Notes: generated from the sequence alone by a model not told the origin. A DNA stretch of 64,000 nt from Amnibacterium flavum (GCF_003097495.1 NZ_QEOP01000002.1:1240001-1304000); one strand, 5' to 3'; positions 26,658 to 36,014 are shown, counted from the stretch's first letter. Numbers and translations are program-made.

Positions 26658-27593
26658 TCAGACCTCGAGGTTCTCGTAGAGCACGGTCGACAGGTAGCGC
26701 TCGCCGTAGCTCGCGACGATGACGACGATGGTCTTGCCGGCGTTCTCGGGCCGCTTCGCCAACTCGAGAGCGGCGTGGACGGTGGCGCCCGACGAGATGC
26801 CGGCGAGGATGCCCTCCTCCGTCGCGAGACGGCGAGCGACCTCGACCGAGGTGGTGATGTTGACGTCGATCACCTCGTCGTAGACGGAGCGGTCCAGCAC
26901 GTCGGGGACGAAGTTGGCGCCGATGCCCTGGATCTTGTGCGGTCCGGGAGCGCCGCCGTTCAGGATCGGCGACTCCTCGGGTTCGACGGCGACGACCTGC
27001 AGGCCAGGCTTCTGCTGCTTGAGGTAATTGCCCGCACCCGTGATGGTGCCGCCGGTTCCGACGCCCGCGACGAAGATGTCGATGGAGCCGTCGGTGTCCT
27101 CCCAGATCTCGGGCCCTGTCGTGGCGAAGTGGATGGCGGGGTTCGCCTCGTTCTCGAACTGACGGGCCAGCACGGCACCCGGCGTCGACTCGGCGATCTC
27201 GGCCGCACGACTGACGGCACCCTTCATGCCCTCGCTGGGCGGGGTGAGAACGAGCTCGGCCCCGTAGGCCTTGAGCAACTTGCGCCGCTCGATGCTCATC
27301 GACTCGGGCATCGTGAGGATGACCTTGTAACCGCGGGCCGCACCCACCATGGCGAGTGCGATACCGGTGTTGCCGCTCGTGCCCTCGACGATCGTGCCGC
27401 CGGGATGCAGCGCACCCGACTTCTCGGCGGCGTCGACGATGGCGATGCCGAGACGGTCCTTCACGGACGCGGAGGGGTTGTAGAACTCGAGCTTGGCGAG
27501 AACCGTGGCGCCGGCGCCCTCGGTCACGCGGTTGAGCTTGACGAGAGGGGTCCGTCCGAACGCCTCGGTGATCGACGAGTGGATACGTGACAT
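26658..27593 (-). CDS. cysK: Cysteine synthase A (O-acetylserine sulfhydrylase)
   Basis: A 311-residue PLP enzyme making cysteine from O-acetylserine and sulfide. The PLP lysine is in [13 protein letters not shown] (near residue 43), the phosphate loop is [11 protein letters not shown], and [10 protein letters not shown] follows. The ATG at 27593 is preceded by GAAGG; a TAGAGT -10 element lies at 27634-27639, giving a leader of roughly 35 bases. First gene of cysK-cysE. Confidence 0.96.
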   Translation of the reverse strand: MSRIHSSITEAFGRTPLVKLNRVTEGAGATVLAKLEFYNPSASVKDRLGIAIVDAAEKSGALHPGGTIVEGTSGNTGIALAMVGAARGYKVILTMPESMSIERRKLLKAYGAELVLTPPSEGMKGAVSRAAEIAESTPGAVLARQFENEANPAIHFATTGPEIWEDTDGSIDIFVAGVGTGGTITGAGNYLKQQKPGLQVVAVEPEESPILNGGAPGPHKIQGIGANFVPDVLDRSVYDEVIDVNITTSVEVARRLATEEGILAGISSGATVHAALELAKRPENAGKTIVVIVASYGERYLSTVLYENLEV

Positions 27594-27736
27594 TCAAGTG
27601 CCTTCAACGGTAGAGAGGTGATGAACGAGCCAACTCTAGAGGGCGGGGACCCGAGAGCCCCTGGAGGCCCGGGCGCACGTTACGCCGAGTTGCGACGCGA
27701 CAGCGCCCGCCCGAGTCGGAACAGCGCCCGATCGGG

Positions 27737-27874
27737 TCAGAACGGTTCGAGCATGTACACGGCACCGTGCTCAGGACAGCGCAGTTCCATGGCGAGGTGA
27801 TGGTTCGAGGACACGGGCTGCGCGTCCAGCTCGGACTGGCAATCGGGGCATCGTTCCGCGGCGTCGTCGACCAT
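27737..27874 (-). CDS. 45-residue zinc-ribbon peptide
   Basis: A short leftward frame from ATG 27874 to TGA 27737 encoding a 45-residue acidic peptide. It has CPDCQSE at residues 9-15 and CPEHGAVYMLEP at 33-44. The Cys-x2-Cys and Cys-x2-His pairs are spaced as in a treble-clef or ribbon zinc site. It sits alone between cysK and the transporter gene. I do not recognise a named family; the paired metal ligands are the reason to call it a gene. Confidence 0.55.
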   Translation of the reverse strand: MVDDAAERCPDCQSELDAQPVSSNHHLAMELRCPEHGAVYMLEPF

Positions 27875-28008
27875 GGTTCAGACCCTACGCAGCCATGTTG
27901 TCGGCACGGTTTCGGTGAGCATCCGGTCTGCTGGGGGCCCGCTTTGAAGCGGCTGTGGATCTCGACCCGTCGGCCGCCCTCGTGCCTCGGCTGACAGTGG
28001 CGCTTCAA

Positions 28009-28014
28009 TAGAGT
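28009..28014 (+). promoter_or_regulatory. -10 element of a leaderless promoter (AI-2E transporter gene)
   Basis: TAGAGT ends six bases before the ATG at 28021; there is no ribosome binding site. Confidence 0.5.
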
Positions 28015-28020
28015 GGCGCA

Positions 28021-29178
28021 ATGAGACGACGCCCGATCGACCGCGCCGACGGCCCCTCGGGCCTCGACGCCCCGCCGCCCGCCTCGGCGTCCCGCCTCTG
28101 GTCCGATCACCTCGGCCGCTGGAGCACACGATCGCTGCAGATCCTGATCCTGCTAACCCTGGTCTCCGTCGTCATCTTCGCTCTCGTCCAGGTGAAGCTC
28201 GTCGTCATCCCCGTCCTCATCGCGACGATCCTCGCCGCCGCGCTCTCCCCCGTCGTGATGTGGCTGCGTCGCCATGGCATGAAGCCGATCATCGCGACCT
28301 GGATCACCCTCATCGCCGCTCTCGTCATCATCGGCGGCATCGTCACCCTGATCGTGTTCGCGGTGCGAGGCCAGTGGGATTCGCTGGCCACCGCCGCGGT
28401 CAGCGGTTTCGAGGACCTCCGCGACTACCTGTCCCACCTGCAGCTGCCCATCGACACCATCGACTGGGATTCCGTCGTCGCATCGGTGCAGGGCTTCCTG
28501 ACGAGCTCGCAGTTCGGGTCCGGCGCCATCGCCGGCGTCTCGGCCGCGGCCGAGGTGGTGACCGGCGCGCTCCTCGTCTTCGTCCTGCTGTTCTTCTTCC
28601 TGAAGGACGGCGATGTGATCTGGAACTTCTTCCTCCGTCCGTTCCGGGGCGAGCGCCTCGCTCGCGGCAAGCGAATCGGCCACACCGCGGTCCGCACCCT
28701 CGGCGGCTACGTGCGCGGCACCGCCATCGTCGCTCTCGTCGATGCGACCGGCATCGGCGTCGGCCTCGCCATCATCGGGGTACCCCTCGCGCTGCCCCTC
28801 GCGGTCATCGTGTTCTTCACCTCGTTCATCCCCCTCGTGGGCGCAACGCTCGCCGGCGTGCTCGCCGCACTGGTCGCGCTCTTCACGAACGGGATCGGGG
28901 CGGCCGTCTGGGTCGTCATCATCGTCGTCGCCGTGAACCAGCTCGAGGGCAACTTCCTGCAGCCGGTCGTGATGGCGCAGTCGCTGAAACTGCACCCTCT
29001 CGTGATCCTCGTCGCGTTGACCGTCGGCACCATCCTCGGCGGCATCGTGGGCGCCATCCTCTCCGTGCCCATCGCGGCCGTGGGCTGGGCGGTGCTCAAG
29101 ACCTGGAACCCGCCTCAGTCCCCCGCAGGACTCGGCAGAGGCGGACCACCGACCGCGACATCCACACCGGTCGCATGA
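28021..29178 (+). CDS. AI-2E family transporter (UPF0118/PerM)
   Basis: A 385-residue membrane protein with about eight helices in the AI-2E exporter/PerM arrangement: an N-terminal hydrophobic block from residue 40, a soluble central loop (about 125-170), and the conserved C-terminal part with IPLVGATLAG, NQLEGNFLQPVVMA and LHPLVILVAL. Members export autoinducer-2 or other small solutes, some are Na+/H+ antiporters; the substrate here is unknown. Monocistronic by appearance. Confidence 0.9.
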   Translation: MRRRPIDRADGPSGLDAPPPASASRLWSDHLGRWSTRSLQILILLTLVSVVIFALVQVKLVVIPVLIATILAAALSPVVMWLRRHGMKPIIATWITLIAALVIIGGIVTLIVFAVRGQWDSLATAAVSGFEDLRDYLSHLQLPIDTIDWDSVVASVQGFLTSSQFGSGAIAGVSAAAEVVTGALLVFVLLFFFLKDGDVIWNFFLRPFRGERLARGKRIGHTAVRTLGGYVRGTAIVALVDATGIGVGLAIIGVPLALPLAVIVFFTSFIPLVGATLAGVLAALVALFTNGIGAAVWVVIIVVAVNQLEGNFLQPVVMAQSLKLHPLVILVALTVGTILGGIVGAILSVPIAAVGWAVLKTWNPPQSPAGLGRGGPPTATSTPVA

Positions 29179-29310
29179 CGCGTCGGGCACCTGTGGCGTG
29201 ACACGGGTGGAACCGGTGTCAGGGCATACTGGCGTGACGAGCCGCGCAGCACGTCCCGTCAGACGGGTCAGTATCACGTCGGGCGAGAAGGCGAGCGAGG
29301 GGAATCCAGG

Positions 29311-29988
29311 GTGAGGGTCGTCAGCTACAACCTGCGCAAGAACGCGGCAGTCGGGGAGCTCGCTCAGATCACCGAGCGGCACGAGGTCGACGTCCTGTGC
29401 CTGCAGGAGGTCACGACCGGTGAACTGCCCGAGCGGCTCGAGCATCTCGTGCTCGCCGACGCGACGAGGAACAACCGCCTCGGCCTCGCGGTCTACGTCC
29501 GCGAGTCCCGGTTCGAGGTGCGCGCCACGAAACTGCTCGCCGTTCACAAGTCCCTGCACGACCGGGTCCTCGCGCCGGCGAATGAGCGGCTGCTCGCCGC
29601 CCACCTGTACGACCGTCAGCGCGAGTGCGAGGTTCTCGTCGGCTCGTTCCATGCGGCACCGCTGACCGCGTCGAATTCACTGCGCCGCAAGCAGATCGCG
29701 GCCGCCCACGAAGGCATGCGAGCACTGGCCGCGGGCGTGCCCGCCCTGATGGTCGGCGACTTCAACTATCCGTGGTTCATCAACGGTCTCGAACGCCGGC
29801 TCGACGCCGAGGGGTACCGGCTGACCCGCACCACCGAGAAGACCTACCTGCGCTACAAGGTGTTCACGGGCTACTTCGACTTCGTCACATCGACCGGTTT
29901 CGACATCGAACGCGTCGACGTCCTCCCCGCCGGCGCATCGGATCACCGCGCGATCAGCCTCGAAGCGCACCTCAGCCCGGCTCGCTGA
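29311..29988 (+). CDS. Endonuclease/exonuclease/phosphatase family protein
   Basis: A 225-residue EEP-fold metal hydrolase. Catalytic landmarks are YNLRKN at the start, LCLQEV (metal-binding Glu), VGDFNYPW (Asp/Asn) and GASDHRAI (Asp-His). No signal peptide. Substrates of this family are DNA, RNA or phosphoesters; none can be assigned. The start is GTG 29311. Its last codons overlap a perfect 13-bp terminator hairpin. Confidence 0.85.
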   Translation: MRVVSYNLRKNAAVGELAQITERHEVDVLCLQEVTTGELPERLEHLVLADATRNNRLGLAVYVRESRFEVRATKLLAVHKSLHDRVLAPANERLLAAHLYDRQRECEVLVGSFHAAPLTASNSLRRKQIAAAHEGMRALAAGVPALMVGDFNYPWFINGLERRLDAEGYRLTRTTEKTYLRYKVFTGYFDFVTSTGFDIERVDVLPAGASDHRAISLEAHLSPAR

Positions 29989-29999
29989 GCCGGGCTGAG
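29971..29999. terminator. 13-bp hairpin at the end of the EEP gene
   Basis: CTCAGCCCGGCTC (29971-29983) pairs perfectly with 29987-29999 around a GCT loop. It overlaps the stop codon and can serve both the rightward EEP gene and the leftward desaturase gene. Confidence 0.8.
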
Positions 30000-30043
30000 G
30001 TGGTCCGCCGATCCGGCGGTGCGGTGCCCCGCAGGGCGCATGA

Positions 30044-31147
30044 TCAGGCGGTGCGGTAGGAGGCTGCGGCCGGGCACTCGAACGGGTCGGCGCTGCCGAT
30101 GCCCACACGGTGCAGGTAGCGGACGACGATCGCGTAGGACCGCACCAGCGTGGTCTCGGTGTACGGGACGCCGAGCTTCTCGCAGTAGGCGATCACGACC
30201 GGACGCGCCTTGCGCAGGTTGATGCTGGGCATGTTCGGGAACAGGTGGTGCTCGATCTGGTAGTTGAGCCCGCCCATCGCGGTCGCGATGCCGTAGCGGC
30301 CGCTGATGTTGCGCGAGGTGAGGACCTGACGTCGCAGGTAGTCGACCTTCTGGTCCTCGGCGATGATCGGCATTCCCTTGTGGTTGGGAGCGAAGCTGCC
30401 GCCCATGTAGAGGCCGAAGGTGAAGAGCTGAGCGAGCATGAAGGCCGTGCCGAACACCGGTCCGAGGGCGATGAAGACGAGGACGGGGAAGCCGATGAGG
30501 CGGACCGCGAGGAGCGAGCCCTCGACCCAGCGGTGCTTGATCCCGTCGCCGCGCAGCACCGACTTGACGGCGGAGACGTGCAGGTCGATGCCCGAGAGCA
30601 TGAGGATCGGGAAGAAGTAGTAGCCCTGCTTGGCGGTCAGCCAGCGTGCCGCTCCGGTGCGGACGGCCGCGTCCTCCTTGACGAAGGCGATCGCGCCGGG
30701 GGTGATGTCGCCGTCCTTGCCGACCGTGTTCGGGTTGGCGTGGTGACGGGAGTGCTTGTTCATCCACCAGCCGTAGCTGAGCCCGACGAACAGGTTGCCG
30801 ACGACGCGGGAGAACCATTCGTTGCGCTTGCCCGATTCGAACATCTGACGGTGCGCGCTGTCGTGGGCGAGGAACGCCGACTGGGTGAAGACGATCGAGA
30901 AGTAGACGCCGACCGCGATCTGCCACCACGAGGGGCCGACCGCGAAGAGGAGCACGAAGCCGAGGGCGTATGCGGCGATGAGCAGCGTGCAGCGGATCGC
31001 GTACCAGATCGGCCGACGCTCGAGGAGACCCATCGCCTTGATCTGCTTGGCGAGGTCGGTGTAATCGCTCGCGTGCCCGGCTTGAGCGGTCCCGGGCTTC
31101 TTGCGGCGGGCTTCCGTCGGGCGGAACGTCGCTTCGGTGAGGGTCAT
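30044..31147 (-). CDS. Membrane fatty-acid desaturase
   Basis: A 367-residue di-iron acyl-lipid or acyl-CoA desaturase. The three histidine boxes are HDSAHRQ, HSRHHANPN and QIEHHLFPNMP, with four or more membrane helices between. It introduces a double bond into membrane fatty acids, keeping membranes fluid in the cold. A TACTGT -10 element at 31154-31159 lies six bases before the ATG, so it has its own leaderless promoter. The next genes upstream are a response regulator and a DesK-like histidine kinase on the same strand, as in the Bacillus des/desKR locus. Confidence 0.92.
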   Translation of the reverse strand: MTLTEATFRPTEARRKKPGTAQAGHASDYTDLAKQIKAMGLLERRPIWYAIRCTLLIAAYALGFVLLFAVGPSWWQIAVGVYFSIVFTQSAFLAHDSAHRQMFESGKRNEWFSRVVGNLFVGLSYGWWMNKHSRHHANPNTVGKDGDITPGAIAFVKEDAAVRTGAARWLTAKQGYYFFPILMLSGIDLHVSAVKSVLRGDGIKHRWVEGSLLAVRLIGFPVLVFIALGPVFGTAFMLAQLFTFGLYMGGSFAPNHKGMPIIAEDQKVDYLRRQVLTSRNISGRYGIATAMGGLNYQIEHHLFPNMPSINLRKARPVVIAYCEKLGVPYTETTLVRSYAIVVRYLHRVGIGSADPFECPAAASYRTA

Positions 31148-31153
31148 AATCCG

Positions 31154-31159
31154 ACAGTA
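31154..31159 (-). promoter_or_regulatory. -10 element of a leaderless promoter (desaturase gene)
   Basis: On the leftward strand TACTGT is followed by six bases and the ATG at 31147. Any DesR-type activator would be expected to bind in the 60 bases before it; I could not pick out a convincing operator. Confidence 0.5.
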
Positions 31160-31239
31160 CGAAACCGCCCGATCCGCCGCGTCACTCTGCGGAGCCCTTT
31201 AGCGCGTGCTACCGGGGTACGGGGCGGGCGGGGGCGCCG

Positions 31240-31911
31240 TCATTCGGGAGGAGCAGCGACGATGAGACCGGTCTCGTAGGCGGCGATCACGGCCTGCGCC
31301 CTGTCACGCGCTCCGAGCTTTCCGAGCACGCGGCTGACGTGGGTCTTGACCGTCTGCTCGGCGATGAAGAGGGTGCTCGCGATCTCGATGTTGGACAGTC
31401 CACGAGCCACCTCGACGAGCACTTCGAGCTCGCGCTCCGTCAGGTGCTCGAGCGAGACGGGCGTTCCGCGACGGGAGTCGGGCGCGGCCGCGAAACCCTC
31501 GATCACCCTCCGCGTGACGGCGGGCGCCAGGAGCGCGTCGCCCTGGGAGACGACCCTCACCGCGGCCACGAGCTCATCGGGCAGCGCATCCTTGAGCAGG
31601 AAGCCGCTCGCCCCCACGCGCAGGGCGGCGAACACGTAGTCGTCGATGTCGAACGTGGTCAGCATGATCACACGGGGTGTCCCGGACTCGGCGGCCCCGA
31701 CGATCTGCCGGGTGGCCTCGATCCCGTCCATCACGGGCATCCGGACGTCCATCAGCACGACATCGGGCCGCAGCCGAGTGACCATCTCGACCGCTTCGGC
31801 GCCGTCGCGGGCTCCGCCCAGCACCTCGATGTCGTCCTGAGCGGAGAGCAGTGCCGAGAACCCGGCCCGCACCATCGCCTGGTCGTCGGCGATCACCACG
31901 CTGATCGTCAT
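31240..31911 (-). CDS. NarL/LuxR family response regulator, DesR-like
   Basis: A 223-residue two-domain regulator. The receiver domain has IADDQAMVRAG, the phosphoacceptor in VVLMDVRMPVMDG, and TTFDIDD and LLKD for Thr/Lys. The C-terminal LuxR helix-turn-helix is LTERELEVLVEVARGLSNIEIASTLFIAEQTVKTHVS. The ATG at 31911 overlaps the kinase stop as ATGA. It lies 92 bases upstream of the desaturase gene on the same strand, which makes that gene the prime target candidate. Confidence 0.93.
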   Translation of the reverse strand: MTISVVIADDQAMVRAGFSALLSAQDDIEVLGGARDGAEAVEMVTRLRPDVVLMDVRMPVMDGIEATRQIVGAAESGTPRVIMLTTFDIDDYVFAALRVGASGFLLKDALPDELVAAVRVVSQGDALLAPAVTRRVIEGFAAAPDSRRGTPVSLEHLTERELEVLVEVARGLSNIEIASTLFIAEQTVKTHVSRVLGKLGARDRAQAVIAAYETGLIVAAPPE

Positions 31912-33182
31912 GACAGCACCACGCTCTCGTAGTCGGCCCCGCGCAGCGGCAAGATCGCGCGCACCACGAATCCGCCGTGTCCGTCCGCGTCCGCGGAGAC
32001 GGTTCCGGCGACGCTGGCCGCGCGCTCGGCCATCCCGACGAGACCGAAGCCCGGCTCCCCCGACGGGGGAAGCGCTCCCGAGGGCGCGGTATTGGTGACC
32101 GTGATGCTGAGCGAGCGCTCGTCGCGACTGCCCACCACCGTCACCGCCGTGCCCGGGGCATGCCGGATCGCATTGGACAGCGCCTCCTGCACGATGCGGT
32201 AGGCGGCGAGTCCCACGACTTCCGTCACGTCGTCCATCTCCTGAGGTTCGAGCCAATCGAGGGTCACGGCCATTCCGGCGCGTTCGGCGGAAGCGACGAG
32301 CTCGCCGACATCGGAGACGCGGGGCTGCGGCTTGACCCCGCTCGGCACGTCGTCGCGCAGCACTCCGAGGAGGGCGCGCATCTCGCCGAGCGCCTGCCGC
32401 GACGACGCCGCGATCTCCTGGAACTCCTGCGCGACACGCTCGTCGAGGCCGGGATTGCGGTACGGAGCGGTCGTGGACTGCACGTTGATGATGGACAGTC
32501 CGTGCGCGATCACGTCGTGCAGCTCCCGCGCGATACGGGCACGGTCCTCGACGAGGCGGCGGCGTGAGTACTCCTCGATGCTGACGGAGCGCTCGCGGAG
32601 CAGCTGTGCCCGGATCTCGCCCCACTGAGCGAGGACGATGCCGATGATGAGAGCCGCGCCGGAGATCGAGGAGAACACGACGAGGTTGATCGAACTCGGA
32701 TCGACGAGATCAGGACGCAGCACCCGCGACAGGACCGCCGACGACGCGACGGCGAGGATCCACGCGGACACGGCGACCAACCAGTTCGCGCGCACCGCGA
32801 CGACGAAGAGGGTGAGGGTCTGGCTGATGATCAGCGCCACCCACCAGGGCCACGGCCCGCCGATATCCGCGTCGCTCAGCCATTGCAGGGTGAGCGCGGC
32901 GACGACCGAGAGAACGGCTCCGAGGGTGGGGCGCACGACCGCGACGGGGATCGAGCCGGCCTGCACGATGACGAGACCGAACGCCACGACGAGGGGCACC
33001 CCGTAGTAGACGACGGCACTGGTCGTCTCGACGGCGACGAGCGAGATGGCGGCGACGACCGCGAGGGTGGCCATCACGCTCGTCATGCGCAGCCTGCTCA
33101 CCGCATCGAGGACGCGCGCCCAGAAACGCGCCGACGCCGGCTTCTCCGCCACGACGACGTCGGACCCGGCCGATGCTCGCAT
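31908..33182 (-). CDS. Sensor histidine kinase of the NarL/DesK (HisKA_3) type
   Basis: A 424-residue membrane kinase. Residues about 35-190 form five or six hydrophobic helices with almost no extracellular domain, the layout of membrane-sensing kinases such as DesK. The dimerisation helix carries the phospho-His in ARELHDVIAHGLSIINVQ, followed by a HATPase domain (YRIVQEALSNAIRHAPG, GFGLVGMAERA). It phosphorylates the coupled response regulator. That it senses membrane state is inferred from architecture and the nearby desaturase. Confidence 0.92.
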   Translation of the reverse strand: MRASAGSDVVVAEKPASARFWARVLDAVSRLRMTSVMATLAVVAAISLVAVETTSAVVYYGVPLVVAFGLVIVQAGSIPVAVVRPTLGAVLSVVAALTLQWLSDADIGGPWPWWVALIISQTLTLFVVAVRANWLVAVSAWILAVASSAVLSRVLRPDLVDPSSINLVVFSSISGAALIIGIVLAQWGEIRAQLLRERSVSIEEYSRRRLVEDRARIARELHDVIAHGLSIINVQSTTAPYRNPGLDERVAQEFQEIAASSRQALGEMRALLGVLRDDVPSGVKPQPRVSDVGELVASAERAGMAVTLDWLEPQEMDDVTEVVGLAAYRIVQEALSNAIRHAPGTAVTVVGSRDERSLSITVTNTAPSGALPPSGEPGFGLVGMAERAASVAGTVSADADGHGGFVVRAILPLRGADYESVVLS

Positions 33183-33264
33183 GTCTCAAGTATCCGGCAG
33201 GCGAGCGCTCCAGCGCTGAGAAGCTGCGTCGCCGCAGCCGGACGCGGAAGGCGGACGGTTCACA

Positions 33265-34563
33265 TCAGGAGATCGGCGCGAGCGGTCTGCGGGTGATGGA
33301 GACGCTGACGACCGCTGCGACAACGCACAACGCGGCAGCGCCGAACCAGGCGATCGTGTACTCCCCCGTGCTGTCGCGGATGAAACCGGCGACGGTCGCC
33401 GCGACGGCCGCGCCGATCTGGTGCGAGGCGAAAACCCAGCCGAAGACGATCGGACCGTCGGCACCGAAGAGCTCGCGGCAGAGCGCGACCGTCGGCGGAA
33501 CCGTCGCGACCCAGTCGAGCCCGTAGATGACGACGAAGACGATGATGGGCGGCTGCACCGTCGCGGACAGCAGGAACGGCAGCACGAGCAGACCGACGCC
33601 CCGGCCCGCGTAGTACACGGCGAGCAGGATCCGCGGGTTGACCCGGTCCGTGAGCCAGCCCGACGCGATCGTGCCGACGACGTCGAAGATCCCGACGACC
33701 GCGAGCAGGCCGGCGGCGGTCGTCTCCCCCATGCCGTGGTCGTGCGCACTGGGGATGAAGTGCGTGCCCACCAAGCCGTTCGTCGTCGCACCGCAGATCG
33801 CGAAACCCGCGACGAGAGCCCAGAAGGTGCGCACCTTCGCCGCCCGACCGAGGGTGCTCAGGGCCAGCCGGGCCGCGTTGCCCGACGAGCGCGGAGCGGG
33901 CCGCCAGTTCTCGGGGGCACCGAACGGTGTCACCTGCAGGTCCTCCGGCCGATTGCGGAGGAAGACGAGCACGAGAGGGACCACGGCGAGGGCGCATGCG
34001 GCTACGAGCAGCGTCGCGGGCCGCCACCCGTACGACTCGACCAGACCGGCGATGAGCGGCAGGAACACCAGCTGGCCGGTCGCGCCACCGGCGGTGAGGA
34101 TGCCGACGACGAGGCCCCGGCTCTTGATGAACCAGGTGTCGGCGACCGTGGCCGCGAAGACGAGCGCCATCGATCCCGTGCCGAGCCCGATGAGCACACC
34201 CCAGGTCAGGACGAGCATCCAGGGCGCGGTGGCGAAGATGCTGAGGGCAGCGCCCGCGGAGACCAACGCGAGTGCGCCGCTGGTGATCGCGCGGAGGCCG
34301 AACCGGTTCATCAGGGCCGCCGCGAACGGGGCGGTGAGGCCGTAGAGAAGAAGGTTGACGGTCACCGACACCGAGATCTCGGTACGGGACCAGCCGAACT
34401 CGCCCTCGAGCGGCAGCATCAGCGCACTCGGCGCCGCTCTGAAGCCGGCGGCGCCGACGAGGGCGAGGAAGGCGACGAGAGCCACGATCCACGCGGGGTG
34501 GATGCGGCGGCTCCGCGGTCCCGACGCGCCCGTACCGGTTTCGGCGGTCTCGCGGCTGGTCAC
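33265..34563 (-). CDS. MFS transporter, oxalate/formate antiporter-like
   Basis: A 432-residue major facilitator with about twelve helices. The pattern EGEFGWSRTEISVSVTVN in the first loop and ADTWFIKSRGLVVGILTAGGATGQL in helix 5 resembles the OFA/monocarboxylate branch. The substrate is unknown. The start is GTG 34563; an adjacent Gfo/Idh/MocA gene runs the same way but is separated by 84 bases. Confidence 0.85.
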   Translation of the reverse strand: MTSRETAETGTGASGPRSRRIHPAWIVALVAFLALVGAAGFRAAPSALMLPLEGEFGWSRTEISVSVTVNLLLYGLTAPFAAALMNRFGLRAITSGALALVSAGAALSIFATAPWMLVLTWGVLIGLGTGSMALVFAATVADTWFIKSRGLVVGILTAGGATGQLVFLPLIAGLVESYGWRPATLLVAACALAVVPLVLVFLRNRPEDLQVTPFGAPENWRPAPRSSGNAARLALSTLGRAAKVRTFWALVAGFAICGATTNGLVGTHFIPSAHDHGMGETTAAGLLAVVGIFDVVGTIASGWLTDRVNPRILLAVYYAGRGVGLLVLPFLLSATVQPPIIVFVVIYGLDWVATVPPTVALCRELFGADGPIVFGWVFASHQIGAAVAATVAGFIRDSTGEYTIAWFGAAALCVVAAVVSVSITRRPLAPIS

Positions 34564-34647
34564 GACACGAGTATGGACGAGGTCAGGATCCCGGGTGCGA
34601 CATCGGACGACGCGATTCGGCCATTGTCCGCCGACGCACCGTCCGAC

Positions 34648-35745
34648 TCACCAGGTATCGGGCGTCGCTCCGAGAGGCACCGCCGCGGGACGCTCGACGG
34701 TGCTCTCGAGCGTCACCACCGAGTGCGTCTCCCCGGCACGGACGATGGCGTCCATGATCTCGAGCACGTGGAAGGCGAGTTCGCCGGAGGCCCGGTGCGG
34801 CCGATCCGTCGCGATGGCGTGAGCCATGTCGGCGAGCCCCACTCCACGGCCGGCGTCCTCGTACCCACCCGCGGTCGGGGCGAGCGTCCACTCCGGAGCG
34901 TCCTGGGTGTAGATCTCGACGGAGTCGGAGAACCGGTTGGGGTCGGGCACGGCGATCGTTCCCGCCGTGCCGTACAGCTCGATCGGGGGTGTGCGCGAAG
35001 CCCAGACCTCGAAGCTCACGGTGATGGTCGAGGCGAGACCACTCCGATGCTCGAGGACGGCGGTGACGTGGGTGTCGATGTCGACGTCGATGGGGGTGCC
35101 CTCGAGCGGTCCGGTCCAGACGCTCCGCTCGCGCGAGGAGCGGTAGGCGACGCCCGAGACCCGCACCACCGGGCCGAGGAGGCTGACCAGGGTGGTCAGG
35201 TAGTACGGGCCCATGTCGAAGAGGGGACCGCCGCCGGCCTGGTAGTAGAACTGGGGCGCGGGATGCCATCTCTCGTGTCCCGGTGCCGTCCAGTGCGCCG
35301 CGGCGCCGACGGGATCGCCGATGCGCCCCTCTTCGAGGAGGGCGAGCGCGGTCTGGATGCCCGTGCCCAGCACGGTGTCGGGCGCCGAACCGATGCGCAG
35401 TCCGCGCGATGCCGCGAGAGCGAGCATCGCCTCGGCGTCCGCGGGCGCGAGGGCCAGCGGCTTCTCGCCGTACACGTGCTTGCCGGCGAGGAGGGCCCGG
35501 GTGCCGATCTCCACGTGAGCCGCGGGGATCGTGAGGTTCAGGACGACGTCGATATCGGGCGAATCGAGCAGCTCGTCGACGGTGAGGGCCTTCACCCCCT
35601 GCTCGGCCGCGACGGCCTCGGCCCTCTCCCTGTTAACGTCGGAGACGGCGACGAGGCGGAGCCCGGGGAGCAGCGGGAACTGCGCGAAGTACTGCTCGCT
35701 GATCTTTCCGACGCCCACGACGCCGACCCTCATTGGTTCAGTCAC
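34648..35745 (-). CDS. Gfo/Idh/MocA family oxidoreductase
   Basis: A 365-residue NAD(P)-dependent sugar or polyol dehydrogenase. The Rossmann motif is VGVVGVGKISEQY at the start, the conserved EKPLA around residue 95, and DMGPYYLTTLVSLLG in the substrate domain. The GTG at 35745 or ATG at 35733 could start it. Just upstream on the same strand is the remnant of a sugar ABC permease, so it was probably the last gene of a sugar uptake and oxidation operon whose transport genes decayed. Confidence 0.9.
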   Translation of the reverse strand: MTEPMRVGVVGVGKISEQYFAQFPLLPGLRLVAVSDVNRERAEAVAAEQGVKALTVDELLDSPDIDVVLNLTIPAAHVEIGTRALLAGKHVYGEKPLALAPADAEAMLALAASRGLRIGSAPDTVLGTGIQTALALLEEGRIGDPVGAAAHWTAPGHERWHPAPQFYYQAGGGPLFDMGPYYLTTLVSLLGPVVRVSGVAYRSSRERSVWTGPLEGTPIDVDIDTHVTAVLEHRSGLASTITVSFEVWASRTPPIELYGTAGTIAVPDPNRFSDSVEIYTQDAPEWTLAPTAGGYEDAGRGVGLADMAHAIATDRPHRASGELAFHVLEIMDAIVRAGETHSVVTLESTVERPAAVPLGATPDTW

Positions 35746-35794
35746 GAAACCGATACTGCCATGTCGTATTCGAGGACGCGCCGCATCCGCCCCG

Positions 35795-35968
35795 TCACCT
35801 GCCGAATCCCGCCGTCAGTCCGGTGACGAGCTGGCGCCGGCCGACCATGTACAGGACGACGATCGGCAGGGCGACGATCGGAACTCCCGACAGGCCGACT
35901 GCCGCGAGAAAGGCGGGGATGCTGATCGTGAGGCGAGACCAGGTCCGGTGGACGCGAACAGGAGACAT
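35795..35968 (-). pseudogene. C-terminal remnant of a carbohydrate ABC transporter permease
   Basis: A leftward frame ending at TGA 35795 encodes ...GVPIVALPIVVLYMVGRRQ followed by LVTGLTAGFGR, the hallmark end of MalG/UgpE-type sugar permeases (P-x-hydrophobic-Y-x-x-x-RR-x-V-x-G-L-T-A-G). Only about 45 codons keep the family look; upstream of roughly 35935 the frame turns into unrelated basic sequence with no permease helices or EAA loop. The rest of the gene is gone. It precedes the Gfo/Idh/MocA gene. Confidence 0.7.
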
Positions 35969-36014
35969 CTCGAAGCGTCGTCCGGAACCTGGACGAAGCG
36001 CGCAGGACCGCGAC

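Noticed and set aside
33421-35826. An open rightward frame of about 800 codons opposite the MFS and Gfo/Idh/MocA genes
   Set aside because: It is antisense to two clear enzyme genes, has charged low-complexity translation and no domain; such shadows are expected at this GC content.
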